DNA of 64,000 bases from Nisaea sp. (GTDB lineage Bacteria; Pseudomonadota; Alphaproteobacteria; Thalassobaculales; Thalassobaculaceae). The DNA lies in the NCBI RefSeq assembly GCF_017640745.1, contig NZ_JAEPQA010000001.1, forward strand, positions 206,852-270,851, read 5' to 3'. The notes beneath the pieces were generated by a model. It was not told where the DNA came from. It saw nothing but the letters and a program-made list of their open reading frames with translations, and did no database searches. Made by a program: the position numbers and the translations under genes. This document shows, piece after piece, positions 1 through 12,323 of the stretch (position 1 is the first letter of the stretch; every line of letters begins with the position of its first letter).

Positions 1-557
1 CTGTTTGTCCCCTCTTCCGGCAGCTCCGGCGGCCGGATTGCGATCCGCGGCAATTGTGCCGCCGCACGGTAGAGCGCATCGAGCGAGAGATTGATGCCCG
101 GCGCGATGATGCCGCCGGCATAGCCGCCGTCCGGTTCCACCACGTCGAAGGTCGTCGCGGTACCAAAATCGATCACGATGAGCGCGCCATCATAGACCGC
201 GTGCGCCGCGACGGCGTTCACCAGCCGGTCCGCCCCGACCTGTTCCGGACGGTCGATCCGGATGTCGAGGCCGAGGTCGACGCCCTTCTTGCCGACCACC
301 ATCGGCTCGATCTTGAAATATTTCCGGCAAAGCGTCTCGAGATTGAACATGACCTCCGGGACAACGGTCGCGATGATCACGTCCGTCACGTCGCTCAGGG
401 TCATGCTCTCGAGCGCCATCAGCTGCGTCAGCCAGACAGCATACTCGTCCGCGGTCCGCGCCACGTTCGTCGAGGTCCGCCACGAACCACGCTTTCCCTT
501 GCCGGCAAAGACGGCGAAGACCGTGTTGGTGTTGCCGCAATCGATCGTCAGAAGCAT
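1..557 (-). CDS. coaX: Type III pantothenate kinase, 3' end cut by window
   Basis: CoaX phosphorylates pantothenate in the first step of coenzyme A synthesis. The frame read from ATG at 557 stays open to the window edge, giving about 185 residues of a family usually near 255-260. Visible motifs are the N-terminal phosphate-binding DCGNTNT (residues 6-12), GADRLVNA (about 107) and IDFGTATT (about 128), followed by GGIIAPGI, all diagnostic of the type III ASKHA-fold enzyme. The start overlaps the birA stop by one base (TGATG), so translation is probably coupled. The order nuoN-birA-coaX is common in alphaproteobacteria. Confidence 0.93.
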   Translation of the reverse strand, partial: MLLTIDCGNTNTVFAVFAGKGKRGSWRTSTNVARTADEYAVWLTQLMALESMTLSDVTDVIIATVVPEVMFNLETLCRKYFKIEPMVVGKKGVDLGLDIRIDRPEQVGADRLVNAVAAHAVYDGALIVIDFGTATTFDVVEPDGGYAGGIIAPGINLSLDALYRAAAQLPRIAIRPPELPEEGTN

Positions 558-1309
558 CAGCTGTCCTCCGCCAGACGCACATCGCCCGCCGCGATTTTCT
601 CCTGCCGACCGTCGTCGAGACGCAGGATCATGGTTCCGTCGGCATCGATCCCTTCATAGCACCCGGATTTGCGTTCGGGGCCGTTTTCGACGATCACCCG
701 CTGGCCGATCCATCGCGCCCGCGCGATCCAGGCCTCCCGAATGGCCTCGAAACCGTCCTGCCGCCATTGCCCGTAGCGAGCAGACAGGGCCGCCAGGTAG
801 CATTCCAGAAAATTTTCGACTGTCGGAGGTTCGGCAAGATGCTCCCGGATCGACGTCGCCGGATAGCGCGTTTCAGCCGGAGCGTGTCCGAGATTGATCC
901 CGACGCCGAGCAGCGCGACATACCGCCCGTCCCGCGGCAGTGTCTCCGTCAGGATGCCCGAAAGTTTCGCCCCTTCGAGAAGGACGTCGTTCGGCCATTT
1001 CAGTTTGAGATCGGCCCCGGGCAACAATCCGGCGACGGCATCATGCACGGCGAGCGACGCGACGAAGGAGAGTTCCTGAAGACGGCCGAGGGGCAGATCC
1101 GGATCAAGGATCGCCGTGGTGTAGAGATTGCCTTCCGGAGAGGACCAGGGCCGGCCGAGCCGGCCGCGCCCGGCCGTCTGGCTCCGCGCCCGGACCAGCG
1201 AGCGGTCCGGCGCGCCCTCCCGGGCGAGCCGTTCCGCTTCGTCGCTGGTGCTGGCGACGGCGTCGAAGCTGTGGATCGTGAAGCCGTGACTCTGGCGGTT
1301 CTGGTCCAA
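557..1309 (-). CDS. birA: Biotin--[acetyl-CoA-carboxylase] ligase (BirA)
   Basis: This enzyme makes biotinyl-AMP and transfers biotin to the carrier lysine of biotin-dependent carboxylases. The 250-residue product shows the biotinyl-AMP binding loop GRGRLGRPW (residues 47-55) and the catalytic KWPND (104-108) followed by GAKLSGIL, whose Lys115 matches the conserved active-site lysine. There is no N-terminal winged-helix domain, so this is a monofunctional ligase and not an E. coli-type repressor. A C-terminal SH3-like part is present at about 200-248. It lies 46 bases after nuoN and overlaps coaX by one base, so it is probably the tail of the nuo transcript. Confidence 0.94.
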   Translation of the reverse strand: MDQNRQSHGFTIHSFDAVASTSDEAERLAREGAPDRSLVRARSQTAGRGRLGRPWSSPEGNLYTTAILDPDLPLGRLQELSFVASLAVHDAVAGLLPGADLKLKWPNDVLLEGAKLSGILTETLPRDGRYVALLGVGINLGHAPAETRYPATSIREHLAEPPTVENFLECYLAALSARYGQWRQDGFEAIREAWIARARWIGQRVIVENGPERKSGCYEGIDADGTMILRLDDGRQEKIAAGDVRLAEDS

Positions 1310-1355
1310 TTGACCCGATCCTTCCGGGGTCAGAGCGTCCGGTCAGACGTCCGGA

Positions 1356-2816
1356 TTATCCGGCGAACAGAGCAGAAGCGGCAGCCTTGGCGCTGCTGAC
1401 GAGCGGTGCCGGGACGATGAAGAACAGCAGCGTCACAGCGGCCATGACCGTCATGACGATCTTCAGATCGCCCGGAACGGCACTGTCGAGCGGCTCCTCC
1501 GCCTCGTCGAAATACATGATCTTGACGATGCGCAGGTAATAGAAGGCGCCAATCACGCTGGCGAGCACGCCAAGCACGGCGAGGGTGATCAGGCCGGACT
1601 CGACCGCAGCCATGAAGACGAACCATTTGCCGAAGAAGCCCGCGAGCGGCGGAATGCCGGCCATCGAGAACATGAAGATCAGGATCATCGCCGCCATGCC
1701 CGGATGGGTCTTGGAGAGCCCGGCAAGGTCGTTGATGCCTTCGACCGCCCGGCCCTGCCGGCGCATCGCGAGGATGCAGGCGAAGGTCCCGACATTCATG
1801 AAGAGATAGATCGCGAGATAGACCAGGATTCCGGCAACCCCCGCCTCGTTCGCGGCGGCGAGACCGACCAGCGCGTAGCCCATATGGCCGATCGAGCTGT
1901 AGGCCATCAGACGCTTGATGTTGGTCTGGACCAGCGCACCGACCGCGCCAAGCGCCATGGAGAGCACCGCTATCAGCGAAATGATCTGCTGCCATTCGCC
2001 GACCAGCGCGCCGAACGGCTCGAGCAGGACGCGGAGGAACAGCGCCAGAGCCGCCACCTTCGGCGCCACTGCGAAGAGCGCGGTGACCGGGGTCGGCGCG
2101 CCTTCGTAGACGTCCGGCGTCCACATGTGGAACGGCACGGCCGAGACCTTGAAGGCGAGACCGCAGATCACGAAGACCAGACCGACGATCAAGCCAACGG
2201 AAGGCTCCGTCCCCGCAAGGCCGGTGAAGACCCGCGCCAGTGCGTCGAATTCGGTGGTGCCGGCGAAGCCGTACACCATCGAGGAACCGTAAAGCAGCAT
2301 CCCCGAGGAGAGCGCGCCGAGCACGAAATACTTCAGACCGGCTTCGGTCGAACGGAGCGTGTCGCGCCGGATGGAGGCGATGACATAGAGCGCAAGGCTC
2401 TGGGTCTCCAGGCCGACATAGAGCGCGATCATGTCGTTGGCCGACACCATCATCAGCATGCCGACGGTGGAGAGCACGATCAGCACCGGGTATTCGAAGC
2501 GCTCGAAACTGTCTCGCCGGAAGGTGCTGCGCGACATGATAATCGCAAGGATCGAGCCCGCGAGAATCAGAAGCTTGGCGAACTGGGCGAAGGGACCGGA
2601 GGAGAACATGCCGAAGAAGGCCGGCGTGGTGTCTCCGCCGTAAGTCACGACCAGACCGCCGGCAATCACCATGACGGCGACGGCGAGCCAGGATGTCGCC
2701 TCCTGCGCCTTGCCGCCCTTGAAGACGCCGAACATGAGCAGCGCCATGGCCGCGGCCGCGAGGAAGATCTCGGCGGCCGCCGGGCTCATCACGGGAAGCG
2801 TTGTGATCGCATCCAT
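1356..2816 (-). CDS. nuoN: NADH-quinone oxidoreductase subunit N
   Basis: NuoN is one of three Mrp-antiporter-like membrane subunits of complex I and contributes a proton channel. The 486-residue protein has about 14 predicted membrane helices. It carries the family stretch with a conserved lysine in a helix (IKRLMAYSSIGHMGYALVG) and FKVSAVPFHMWTPDVYEGAP. I chose ATG at 2816, preceded by GGAG eight bases upstream. An in-frame start at 2873 would add a 19-residue basic stretch overlapping the nuoM end region and has no family support. It is the last nuo gene, 16 bases after nuoM. Confidence 0.95.
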   Translation of the reverse strand: MDAITTLPVMSPAAAEIFLAAAAMALLMFGVFKGGKAQEATSWLAVAVMVIAGGLVVTYGGDTTPAFFGMFSSGPFAQFAKLLILAGSILAIIMSRSTFRRDSFERFEYPVLIVLSTVGMLMMVSANDMIALYVGLETQSLALYVIASIRRDTLRSTEAGLKYFVLGALSSGMLLYGSSMVYGFAGTTEFDALARVFTGLAGTEPSVGLIVGLVFVICGLAFKVSAVPFHMWTPDVYEGAPTPVTALFAVAPKVAALALFLRVLLEPFGALVGEWQQIISLIAVLSMALGAVGALVQTNIKRLMAYSSIGHMGYALVGLAAANEAGVAGILVYLAIYLFMNVGTFACILAMRRQGRAVEGINDLAGLSKTHPGMAAMILIFMFSMAGIPPLAGFFGKWFVFMAAVESGLITLAVLGVLASVIGAFYYLRIVKIMYFDEAEEPLDSAVPGDLKIVMTVMAAVTLLFFIVPAPLVSSAKAAASALFAG

Positions 2817-2832
2817 GGGTCTAACTCCTGCC

Positions 2833-4344
2833 TTACCGGGCGGCCACGGCCACGCTCGCATTGCCGAGCGCAACCTTGTAATTGCTGATCAGGTGATCGA
2901 CCGACACCGACATCATGTCGAGGAAGGTCGAGGGATAGATCCCCATCCAGAACACCAGAATGATGAGCGGGGCGAAGACGGCGATCTCGCGCGGCGAGAG
3001 GTCGAGCATCTTCTTCAGCGCTTCCTTGTCGAGCGTGCCGAAGATGATCCGCCGGTAGAGATAGAGCATGTAGGCCGCACCGAGGATCAGGCCGGTCGCC
3101 GCCAGGGCCGCGAGCCAGGTGCTCTTCTCGAAGGCGCCCATCAGGATCAGGAACTCGCCGACGAAACCGCTGGTGGCCGGCAAGCCGACCGAGCCCATGG
3201 TGAAGATCATGAAGACCAGCGCGTAGCGCGGCATCCGTTCCACAAGACCGCCATAGGCCGCGATCTCGCGGGTATGCATCCGGTCATAGACCACGCCGAC
3301 GCAGAGGAAGAGCGCGCCGGAGACGATGCCGTGGCTCAGCATCTGGAAGATCGAGCCCTCGACGCCCTGGGTCGTCATGGTGAACATGCCGATGGTCACG
3401 AAGCCCATATGCGCGATCGAGGAATAGGCGATCAGCTTCTTCATGTCCTCCTGCACCAGCGCGACGAGCGAGGTGTAGATCACCGCGACGATGCTGAGCG
3501 CATAGACCAGCGGCGTGAAGAATTCGGTCGCCTCCGGGAACATCGGAATGGAGAAGCGGAGGAAACCGTAGCCGCCCATCTTCAGCAGCACGCCCGCCAG
3601 GATCACCGAGCCCGCTGTCGGCGCCTCGACGTGGGCGTCCGGGAGCCAGGTATGGACCGGCCACATCGGGACCTTCACCGCGAAGGAGGCGAAGAAGGCG
3701 AGCCAGAGCCAGGTCTGCAGCTCAGCCGGGAAACCGGCCTGCATCAGCGACGGGATGTCGGTCGTGCCGGCCTGCAGATACATCGCCAGGATGGCGATCA
3801 GCATCAGCACGGAGCCGAGCAGCGTGTAGAGGAAGAACTTGAAGGCCGCATAGACCCGGCGTGCACCACCCCAGACGCCGATGATCAGGAACATCGGGAT
3901 CAGAACGCCTTCGAAGAAGATGTAGAAGACGAGGATATCGAGCGCGCAGAACATGCCGACCATAAGGGTCTCAAGCACGAGGAAGGCGATCATGTATTCC
4001 TTCACGCGCTTCTGCACAGCCTCCCAGCTCGCCAGAATGCAGATCGGCGTCAGCAGGGTCGAGAGCAGCACGAACCACATGGAAATGCCGTCGACACCCA
4101 TGTGATAGCCGATGCCCCAGTCGGGCAGCCAGTCGCGCTTCTCGACGAACTGGAAATCCGCCGTGGTCGGGTCGAACCCGGCCCAGATCAGCAGCGAGAT
4201 GACGAAGGTGATCAGCGAGGTCCAGAGCGCCACGTAGCGGGCATTCCGTGCGACCTGCGCCTCCTCGCCCCGGGTGAGCGCCACGAAGAGCGCGCCCGCG
4301 AGCGGCAGGAACGTAACCAGTGAGAGTAGCGGCCAATCGCTCAT
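2833..4344 (-). CDS. nuoM: NADH-quinone oxidoreductase subunit M
   Basis: NuoM is an antiporter-like proton-pumping subunit of complex I in the inner membrane. The 503-residue product is hydrophobic throughout, with about 14 helices. It contains the conserved glutamate segment after residue 140 ([15 protein letters not shown]), the [20 protein letters not shown] stretch and [16 protein letters not shown], all standard for this subunit. The start lies four bases after the nuoL stop, and the gene is followed closely by nuoN, so all three antiporter subunits are translated from one message. Confidence 0.96.
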   Translation of the reverse strand: MSDWPLLSLVTFLPLAGALFVALTRGEEAQVARNARYVALWTSLITFVISLLIWAGFDPTTADFQFVEKRDWLPDWGIGYHMGVDGISMWFVLLSTLLTPICILASWEAVQKRVKEYMIAFLVLETLMVGMFCALDILVFYIFFEGVLIPMFLIIGVWGGARRVYAAFKFFLYTLLGSVLMLIAILAMYLQAGTTDIPSLMQAGFPAELQTWLWLAFFASFAVKVPMWPVHTWLPDAHVEAPTAGSVILAGVLLKMGGYGFLRFSIPMFPEATEFFTPLVYALSIVAVIYTSLVALVQEDMKKLIAYSSIAHMGFVTIGMFTMTTQGVEGSIFQMLSHGIVSGALFLCVGVVYDRMHTREIAAYGGLVERMPRYALVFMIFTMGSVGLPATSGFVGEFLILMGAFEKSTWLAALAATGLILGAAYMLYLYRRIIFGTLDKEALKKMLDLSPREIAVFAPLIILVFWMGIYPSTFLDMMSVSVDHLISNYKVALGNASVAVAAR

Positions 4345-4348
4345 GGTC

Positions 4349-6280
4349 TTAGTTCCCGCTCGTCAGCATGTACCAGGAGATGATGGCGACGACGCCGATC
4401 ATCATCACGAAGGCGTAGTGATAGACGTAGCCCGACTGCATCTTGCCGGCCCTGACCGCCGCAAGGCGGGTCACCAGGCTGACGCCGTCCGGACCGAAGC
4501 CGTCGATGATCGCGCCGTCGCCGTTCTTCCAGAAGATGCGGCCGATCTTCATCGACGGACGCACGAAGAGGAAGTCGTAGAGTTCGTCGAAGTACCACTT
4601 GTTCAGCAGGAACAGGTAGAACGGACGGAAGCTGCTCGCGACCTTGGCCGGCAGGCCGGGCATGAACATGTACATCAGGTAGGCGAGCCCGATGCCGGCG
4701 ACCGTGACGACGATCGGGATGATCTTCACCCAGAGCGGGACATGGTGCGCCCCCTCGATCGTGTCGTTGCCCTCGGCGACGAAGATTGCCGCGCCCCAGA
4801 ATTCCTGGCGCAGATCGCCGCCGAAATACTGGTAGCCGAGCCAGCCGGAGAGCACCGCGCCGACCGCGAGCACCATCAGCGGAATGGTCATCACGCTCGG
4901 GGATTCGTGGATGTGGCTCATCACCTCCTGGCTCGCGCGCGGCTTGCCGTGGAAGGTCATGATCAGCAGGCGCCAGCTGTAGAACGCGGTCATGAACGCG
5001 GCGCCGACACCGAGCCAGAAGGCGTAGTCGCCGACACCGGTGTGTTTCGCGTAGGCCACCTCGATGATCAGGTCCTTGGAGAAGAACCCGGCGAAGGGCG
5101 GCAGGCCAACCAGTGCCCAGCTGCCGATCCACATCATGATGTAGGTGAGTTTGATGTGCTTCCAGATGCCGCCCATGTTGCGCATGTCCTGCTCGTCCGA
5201 CATGGCGTGGATCACGGAGCCCGCACCAAGGAACAGCAGCGCCTTGAAGAAGGCGTGAGTCATCAGGTGGAAAATAGCGGCGGAATAGGCCGAGACGCCG
5301 CAGGCGAAGAACATGTAGCCGAGCTGGCTACAGGTCGAATAGGCGATCACCCGCTTGATGTCGTTCTGGCAGAGTCCGACAGTCGCCGCGAAGAAGGCCG
5401 TGGTCGCCCCGACGATCGTGATCACCATCAGCGCGGTCTCGGAGAACTCCATCATCGGCGACAGGCGCGCGACCATGAAGACGCCGGCCGTCACCATGGT
5501 CGCGGCGTGGATGAGCGCGGAGACCGGGGTCGGACCTTCCATCGCGTCCGGCAGCCAAGTGTGCAGGCCGAGCTGCGCGGACTTGCCCATCGCGCCGATG
5601 AAGAGCAGCAGGCAGAGCACCGTCATGGCATGCCACTCGTAGCCGAGGAACTCCATGGTCACCGCGGCCTTTTCCGGCACCGCGGCAAAGATGTCGTCGA
5701 GCACGACCGTATCGAACAGCAGGTATGTACCGAAGATACCGAGCGCGAAGCCGAAATCGCCAACGCGGTTGACGATGAAGGCCTTCATCGCGGCGGCATT
5801 GGCCGACGGCTTATGGAACCAGAACCCAATCAGCAGGTAGGACGCGAGACCGACGCCTTCCCAGCCGAAGAACAGCTGCACCAGGTTGTCGGCCGTCACC
5901 AGCATCAGCATCGCGAAGGTGAACAGGCTGAGATACGACATGAAGCGCGGCTTCGAATGGTCGTGGCTCATGTAGCCGATGGAATAGACATGCACCATCG
6001 TCGAGACGCCGGTCACCACGATCAGCATGACCGCCGTCAGGGTGTCGAACTTGAGCGACCAGGCCGCTTCCATGGAGCCGGAGGCGATCCAGGTGAAGAG
6101 CTCGATCGTGACCGGGTTGCCGCCCAGAGCGACGTCGAAGAAGGCGATGATCGAAAGGGCGAGCGAGCCGAACATGGCTCCGCAGGTGACCAGCTGGGCC
6201 GGGCGGTCGCCGATGGCCCGGTTCCCGAGACCCGCGACGAGACTGCCGAGCAGCGGCAGGAAGACGATTGCGGCGTACAT
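4349..6280 (-). CDS. nuoL: NADH-quinone oxidoreductase subunit L
   Basis: NuoL is the distal antiporter-like subunit of complex I. The 643-residue protein has about 16 hydrophobic helices. The motifs [38 protein letters not shown] and [18 protein letters not shown] carry the Glu, Lys and His residues of the proton path. The C-terminal part beyond about residue 500 contains the segment expected to form the long lateral amphipathic helix that braces NuoM and NuoN. It follows nuoK after six bases. Confidence 0.96.
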   Translation of the reverse strand: MYAAIVFLPLLGSLVAGLGNRAIGDRPAQLVTCGAMFGSLALSIIAFFDVALGGNPVTIELFTWIASGSMEAAWSLKFDTLTAVMLIVVTGVSTMVHVYSIGYMSHDHSKPRFMSYLSLFTFAMLMLVTADNLVQLFFGWEGVGLASYLLIGFWFHKPSANAAAMKAFIVNRVGDFGFALGIFGTYLLFDTVVLDDIFAAVPEKAAVTMEFLGYEWHAMTVLCLLLFIGAMGKSAQLGLHTWLPDAMEGPTPVSALIHAATMVTAGVFMVARLSPMMEFSETALMVITIVGATTAFFAATVGLCQNDIKRVIAYSTCSQLGYMFFACGVSAYSAAIFHLMTHAFFKALLFLGAGSVIHAMSDEQDMRNMGGIWKHIKLTYIMMWIGSWALVGLPPFAGFFSKDLIIEVAYAKHTGVGDYAFWLGVGAAFMTAFYSWRLLIMTFHGKPRASQEVMSHIHESPSVMTIPLMVLAVGAVLSGWLGYQYFGGDLRQEFWGAAIFVAEGNDTIEGAHHVPLWVKIIPIVVTVAGIGLAYLMYMFMPGLPAKVASSFRPFYLFLLNKWYFDELYDFLFVRPSMKIGRIFWKNGDGAIIDGFGPDGVSLVTRLAAVRAGKMQSGYVYHYAFVMMIGVVAIISWYMLTSGN

Positions 6281-6286
6281 CCGGCC

Positions 6287-6598
6287 TTACCCTTTCATCA
6301 GGTTGATGTCTTCGACAGCGATGCTGCCGCGGTTGCGGAAGTACACAACCAGGATGGCGAGGCCGATGGCCGCCTCGGCGGCGGCGACGGTCAGCACGAA
6401 GAGCGCGAAGACCTGGCCGACGAGGTCGTTCAGGAAGACCGAGAACGAGACCAGGTTGATGTTCACCGAGAGCAGGATCAGCTCGATCGACATCAGGATG
6501 ATGATCACGTTCTTCCGGTTCAGGAAGATCCCGAACATGCCGAGCGTGAAGAGCACGGCGGCGACGGTCAGGTAATGGGCGAGACCGATTTCCAGCAT
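6287..6598 (-). CDS. nuoK: NADH-quinone oxidoreductase subunit K
   Basis: NuoK is a three-helix membrane subunit (MrpC-like) of complex I. The product is 103 residues, close to the usual 100-102. Glu39 in MSIEL and Glu75 in AAAEAA correspond to the two membrane-buried glutamates needed for proton translocation (E36 and E72 in E. coli). It starts two bases after the nuoJ stop and is followed by nuoL after six bases. Confidence 0.95.
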   Translation of the reverse strand: MLEIGLAHYLTVAAVLFTLGMFGIFLNRKNVIIILMSIELILLSVNINLVSFSVFLNDLVGQVFALFVLTVAAAEAAIGLAILVVYFRNRGSIAVEDINLMKG

Positions 6599-6600
6599 GA

Positions 6601-7206
6601 TCAGGCTCCTCCCCCGCGCGGAACTTCGACGACTTCGACGGTTTCTTCCGTGGTCCGGGCGAGCTGCGCGGAAATCCGCTGACGCTTGACGCCCGGGCGG
6701 CTGCGCAGCGTGAGCACGATGGCGCCGATCATGGCGATCAGCAGGATCAGGCCCGCCGCCTGGAAGAGATAGACATAGCGCGTGTAAAGCAGAGCGCCGA
6801 GCGCGTGGGTATTGCTCACCTGCGACGCGTCGGGCGCGGGCGCCGTTGTGATCAGATCGGGCGCAATGACCCAGCTCGTCACCACGAAGAAGAGCTCGAC
6901 GAAGATCACCAGCCCGATCAGCATACCGATCGGCAGGTACTTCATGAAGCCCTGCCGCAGCTCGACGAAGTTGATGTCGAGCATCATCACGACGAACAGG
7001 AAGAGCACCGCGACCGCACCGACATAGACGACGACGAGGATCATCGCGATGAACTCGGCGCCAAGCAGGACGAAGAGCCCGGCGGCATTGAAGAAGGCCA
7101 GGATCAGGAACAGGACCGAATGGACCGGGTTCCGGGAAGAGACCACCATGACGCCCGAGGCAATCGTGATCGCGGCAAAAACATAGAATATGAGTGCCTG
7201 GATCAT
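6601..7206 (-). CDS. nuoJ: NADH-quinone oxidoreductase subunit J
   Basis: NuoJ is a five-helix membrane subunit of complex I near the quinone-to-membrane coupling site. The 201-residue product shows the conserved third-helix stretch with [19 protein letters not shown], where the pi-bulge region of the family sits. After the last helix comes a charged C-terminal tail (about 170-201) rich in Arg, Glu and Val. The ATG is preceded by GGAGGAGGGCGCCG and overlaps by four bases (ATGA) the stop of a small upstream frame at 7203-7280. Confidence 0.95.
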   Translation of the reverse strand: MIQALIFYVFAAITIASGVMVVSSRNPVHSVLFLILAFFNAAGLFVLLGAEFIAMILVVVYVGAVAVLFLFVVMMLDINFVELRQGFMKYLPIGMLIGLVIFVELFFVVTSWVIAPDLITTAPAPDASQVSNTHALGALLYTRYVYLFQAAGLILLIAMIGAIVLTLRSRPGVKRQRISAQLARTTEETVEVVEVPRGGGA

Positions 7207-7280
7207 CGGCGCCCTCCTCCCGCCGCCGTAACGGCGGGCGATTTCTGAGTCAACTCAGCCATTTCGCCGGCTTTCTTCAT
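7203..7280 (-). CDS. Candidate 25-residue small protein between nuoI and nuoJ
   Basis: In the gap between nuoI and nuoJ an ATG at 7280, preceded by GAGGGGAAC (a good ribosome-binding site), opens a 25-codon frame. It ends in a TGA that overlaps the nuoJ ATG as ATGA, the same coupling used at nuoD-nuoE and nuoE-nuoF. The peptide begins [13 protein letters not shown] and ends in a Gly-Arg tail, with no membrane segment. I do not recognise it. It may be a true accessory peptide, a leader that delivers ribosomes to nuoJ, or chance. A hairpin CCGCCG-TTA-CGGCGG lies inside it, just ahead of the nuoJ ribosome-binding site. Confidence 0.4.
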   Translation of the reverse strand: MKKAGEMAELTQKSPAVTAAGGGRR

Positions 7281-7304
7281 GTTCCCCTCGCCCCCCGAGC
7301 GCCA

Positions 7305-7793
7305 TCAACGATACGGCGCTTCGACGGTCAGATTGTGCGCGATCTCGCGCTCCCAGCGGTCCCCGTTCGCGAGCAGCTTGTCCTTGTTGTAGAACAGCTC
7401 TTCGCGGGTTTCCGTGGCGAATTCGAAGTTCGGTCCCTCGACGATCGCATCGACCGGGCAGGCTTCCTGGCAGAAACCGCAATAGATGCATTTCGTCATG
7501 TCGATGTCGTAGCGCGTCGTCCGGCGGCTGCCGTCCTCGCGCGGTTCGGCCTCGATGGTGATGGCCTGCGCCGGGCAGATCGCCTCGCAGAGTTTGCAGG
7601 CGATGCAGCGTTCCTCGCCGTTCGGGTAGCGGCGCAGCGCGTGCTCGCCGCGGAAACGGCTGCTGATCGGGCCCTTTTCGTAGGGGTAGTTGATCGTGAC
7701 CTTCGGCTTGAAGAAATACTTCAGCGTCAGATACATCCCGGACAGCAGCTCGGTCAGCAGAAGCCCGCGCGCACTTTGTTGCAGCATGCTCAT
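7305..7793 (-). CDS. nuoI: NADH-quinone oxidoreductase subunit I (2x[4Fe-4S])
   Basis: NuoI carries clusters N6a and N6b, which pass electrons from the peripheral arm towards NuoB. The 162-residue protein has two ferredoxin motifs: Cys63, 66, 69 and 73 ([12 protein letters not shown]) and Cys102, 105, 108 and 112 ([12 protein letters not shown]). An N-terminal amphipathic segment (about 10-30) anchors it to the membrane arm. The gaps on either side are larger than elsewhere in the operon: 62 bases before it (after nuoH) and 98 after it (before nuoJ). Confidence 0.96.
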   Translation of the reverse strand: MSMLQQSARGLLLTELLSGMYLTLKYFFKPKVTINYPYEKGPISSRFRGEHALRRYPNGEERCIACKLCEAICPAQAITIEAEPREDGSRRTTRYDIDMTKCIYCGFCQEACPVDAIVEGPNFEFATETREELFYNKDKLLANGDRWEREIAHNLTVEAPYR

Positions 7794-7855
7794 GGCTCAG
7801 CCTCTCTCCGTCGTGCGTTTGTGGTTCGCGTTCGGCGTCATTTTCACGTCAATCC

Positions 7856-8884
7856 TCATCCCAACACCGGATCCGGCACCCAGCCGAAGGCGACGAGCAC
7901 GCCGGCGGTGATGACGACCCAGAGCAGCGAGAACGGCAGGAAGACCTTCCATCCGAGGCGCATCAGCTGGTCGTAGCGGTAGCGCGGGAAGGTCGCCCGG
8001 ACCCAGAGGAAGAAGAACAGAACGAAGCAGATCTTCAGCGCGAGCCAGATCGGACCCGGGATCCAGTTGAACGGCGCGATGTCGAAGATCGGCAGCCAGC
8101 CGCCGAGGAACAGGATCGCGGTGATCCCGCTCATCAGGATCATGTTCGCGTATTCGCCGAGGAAGAACAGGGCGAAGGTCATCGAGGAATACTCGACGAA
8201 ATAGCCCGCCACCAGTTCCGACTCGCCTTCCGGAAGGTCGAACGGCGCGCGGTTGGTTTCCGCCAGCGCCGAGACGAAGAAGATCACGAACATCGGCAGC
8301 AGCGGAATGGCGAACCAGACCGTCTTCTGCGCCTCGACGATCGCCGAGAGGTTCAGCGAGCCGACGCAGAGCAGCACGGTGATCATCACGAAGCCGATGG
8401 AGACCTCGTAGGACACCATCTGTGCCGCGGAGCGCAGCGCGCCGAGGAAGGCGTATTTCGAGTTCGACGCCCAGCCGGCCATGATCACGCCATAGACGCC
8501 GAGCGAGGAGATCGCGAAGAGATAGAGCACGCCAACATTGATGTCGGCCAGCACCATGCCCTCGTCGAACGGGATCACCGCCCAGGCGATCATCGCCAGG
8601 ATGAAGGTCAGCATCGGCGCCATCGCGAACATCAGCTTATTCGCGCCGGCCGGCAGGATGGTTTCCTTGGCAAAGAGCTTCACGCCGTCCGCGAGCGGCT
8701 GCAGCAGGCCGAACGGACCGACGACGTTCGGCCCCTTCCGCATCTGCATGGCGCCGATCACCTTGCGCTCGAAATAGGTCAGGTACGCGACGGCCACAAG
8801 CAGCGGCACCACGATGGCGAGGATCTGCGCCAGGATGATCGCGGTCGGGATCACGTAGGTGTCGAGGATCGCATTCATATCCAT
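7856..8884 (-). CDS. nuoH: NADH-quinone oxidoreductase subunit H
   Basis: NuoH forms much of the quinone chamber and the first half-channel of complex I. The 342-residue product has eight or nine hydrophobic helices. It contains the hallmark loops [21 protein letters not shown] (about 48-68) and [18 protein letters not shown] (about 205-222), whose glutamates line the quinone-to-proton coupling path. The start is seven bases after the nuoG stop. Confidence 0.96.
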   Translation of the reverse strand: MDMNAILDTYVIPTAIILAQILAIVVPLLVAVAYLTYFERKVIGAMQMRKGPNVVGPFGLLQPLADGVKLFAKETILPAGANKLMFAMAPMLTFILAMIAWAVIPFDEGMVLADINVGVLYLFAISSLGVYGVIMAGWASNSKYAFLGALRSAAQMVSYEVSIGFVMITVLLCVGSLNLSAIVEAQKTVWFAIPLLPMFVIFFVSALAETNRAPFDLPEGESELVAGYFVEYSSMTFALFFLGEYANMILMSGITAILFLGGWLPIFDIAPFNWIPGPIWLALKICFVLFFFLWVRATFPRYRYDQLMRLGWKVFLPFSLLWVVITAGVLVAFGWVPDPVLG

Positions 8885-8891
8885 CGGACTC

Positions 8892-10988
8892 TTACCCCTC
8901 GGTCCCGGTCCGGCCCTGCTTCGGCAGGACGAACACCTCGGTACACTCGGCCATGGTCTTGGAGGCCCGGCTGATCGGATCGGTCATGTAGAAATTCTCG
9001 ACCGTGGTGCCGAAACCGGTGTCGCTCATCGCGCCTTCGGTTCCGAACGGTCCCCATTCGGCGACCGGCGCGACGTCGATCTCGGTGAAGATCTCGTTCT
9101 CGCTGCGGAGCTTGGCGCGGAGCTGGTCGAGGCTGTCATAGGGCAAAGCCTGGCCGAGATGAGCCGAAAGCGCACGAAGGATCGCCCAGTCCTCGCGGGC
9201 CTCGCCCGGCGGGAAGCTGGCGCGCAGCCCCATCTGGACCCGCCCCTCGGTATTGACGTAGAGCGCGTCCTTCTCGGTATAGGCCGCACCCGGCAGGATC
9301 ACGTCGGCGCGATGCGCGCCACGGTCGCCATGGTGGCCCTGATAGATCACGAAGGCATCGCCGAGCCGCTGGGTATCGATCTCGTCGGCCCCGAGCAGGT
9401 AGACCGCCTTGATCTTGCCCTTGGAGGCACCTTCGAGAATGCCGGAGACGTCCGCGCCGCCCTTGCCCGGCAGGAAGCCGAGATCGAGGCCGCCGACGCG
9501 GGCGGCCGCGGTGTGCAGCACATTGAAACCGTTCCAGGCCGGGATCTCGTTGCCGTCAGCATCCGTCGAGGCAGCGACCAGCATGCCGGTGCTCTCGGCG
9601 ATCTTGCGCGCTGTCGCCAGAACGGCGGCACCGTCCTCGCGGGTGAGCGCGCCCATGCCGAGAATGATCATCGGCCGCTTGGCGTCCTTCAGCACGGTGG
9701 CGAAGGCGTTCTTGCCGTCGGCGACTTCGGTCAGGGTCTGCGGACCCGCGCCGAGATGCTCGTATTCATAGGTCAGTTCGACCGGCGCGCCGATCAGGCC
9801 GACCTTGAGGCCGCCGGCGAGCCAGCGCTTGCGGATCCGCGCGTTCAGTACGGCGGCGTCCCATCGCGGGTTCGCGCCGACGATCAGGATCGCGTCCGCG
9901 TCCTCGATTCCGGCAATGGTCGAATTGAAGAGATAGCCGGCGCGTGTCGTCGCATCGAGCTTGGCGCCGTCCTGGCGGCAGTCGAGGTTCGGCGAGCCGA
10001 GCGCGGTCATCAGCCCCTTCAGGGCATACATGGACTCGACATCCACGGTATCGCCCGCCACAGCGGCGATCTCGGCGCCCTTGAGGCCCTTCAGTTTCGC
10101 CGCGATGGCAGCGAATGCCTCATCCCAGGAAACCGGCGAGAGCTTGCCGTTCTTGCGCAGATACGGACGGTCGAGACGCTGGCGCTTAAGTCCGTCGCAG
10201 GCATAACGCGTCTTGTCGGAGATCCACTCCTCGTTCACGTCCTCATGCAGGCGCGGCAGGACCCGCATGACCTCGGAGCCGCGCGCATCGACACGGATGT
10301 TGGAGCCGACCGCGTCCATCACGTCGATGCTCTCGGTCTTGCGCAGTTCCCAGGGGCGCGCGACGAAGGCATAGGGCTTGGAGGTCAGCGCACCGACTGG
10401 GCAGAGGTCGATGACATTGGCCGACATCTCGCTGTCGATGGCCTTCTCGAGATAGGTCGTGATCTCGGCGTTCTCGCCCCGGCCGAGCAGGCCCATGTCG
10501 GTCACGCCGGCGACCTCGGTCGAGAAGCGGACGCAGCGCGTGCAATGGATGCAGCGGGTCATGATGGTCTTGACCAGCGGGCCCATATACTTGTCTTCGA
10601 CCGCGCGCTTGTTCTCGTCGTATCGGCTGTCGTTCTGGCCGAACGCCATCGCCTGGTCCTGCAGGTCGCATTCGCCGCCCTGGTCGCAGATCGGGCAGTC
10701 GAGCGGGTGGTTGATGAGGAGGAACTCCATCACCCCTTCCCGCGCTTTCTTCACCATCTCTGTGTCGGTGCGGATCACCATGCCGTCACCGGCAGGCATC
10801 GCACAGGACGCAACCGGCTTCGGCGAGCGCTCCATCTCGACCAGACACATGCGGCAGTTACCGGCGATCGAGAGCCGTTCGTGATAGCAGAAACGCGGCA
10901 CTTCGACGCCGGCTTCCTCGCAGGCCTGGAGCACGGACGCGCCGGCGGGTACTTCGACCTCGACCCCGTTGACCGTCAATTTAGGCAT
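8892..10988 (-). CDS. nuoG: NADH-quinone oxidoreductase subunit G
   Basis: NuoG is the large peripheral subunit that carries the iron-sulfur wire from NuoF towards NuoI. In the 698-residue product the [2Fe-2S] ligands are Cys34, 45, 48 and 62. The His-Cys3 cluster N5 is His94, Cys98, 101 and 107, and cluster N4 is Cys146, 149, 152 and 196. A molybdopterin-oxidoreductase-like domain without cofactor fills about 220-690. The extra N7 cluster motif of E. coli is not apparent, as is usual in alphaproteobacterial and mitochondrial forms. It follows nuoF after 36 bases. Confidence 0.95.
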   Translation of the reverse strand: MPKLTVNGVEVEVPAGASVLQACEEAGVEVPRFCYHERLSIAGNCRMCLVEMERSPKPVASCAMPAGDGMVIRTDTEMVKKAREGVMEFLLINHPLDCPICDQGGECDLQDQAMAFGQNDSRYDENKRAVEDKYMGPLVKTIMTRCIHCTRCVRFSTEVAGVTDMGLLGRGENAEITTYLEKAIDSEMSANVIDLCPVGALTSKPYAFVARPWELRKTESIDVMDAVGSNIRVDARGSEVMRVLPRLHEDVNEEWISDKTRYACDGLKRQRLDRPYLRKNGKLSPVSWDEAFAAIAAKLKGLKGAEIAAVAGDTVDVESMYALKGLMTALGSPNLDCRQDGAKLDATTRAGYLFNSTIAGIEDADAILIVGANPRWDAAVLNARIRKRWLAGGLKVGLIGAPVELTYEYEHLGAGPQTLTEVADGKNAFATVLKDAKRPMIILGMGALTREDGAAVLATARKIAESTGMLVAASTDADGNEIPAWNGFNVLHTAAARVGGLDLGFLPGKGGADVSGILEGASKGKIKAVYLLGADEIDTQRLGDAFVIYQGHHGDRGAHRADVILPGAAYTEKDALYVNTEGRVQMGLRASFPPGEAREDWAILRALSAHLGQALPYDSLDQLRAKLRSENEIFTEIDVAPVAEWGPFGTEGAMSDTGFGTTVENFYMTDPISRASKTMAECTEVFVLPKQGRTGTEG

Positions 10989-11024
10989 TGCGCTCTCCCC
11001 CGAGGCACTTCGTCGTCACGCGCA

Positions 11025-12319
<1,295 letters not shown>

Positions 12320-12323
<4 letters not shown>

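Noticed and set aside
7812-7856. A 14-codon frame in the nuoH-nuoI gap
   Set aside because: It has no ribosome-binding site of note and does not overlap the nuoI start. It is too short to support.
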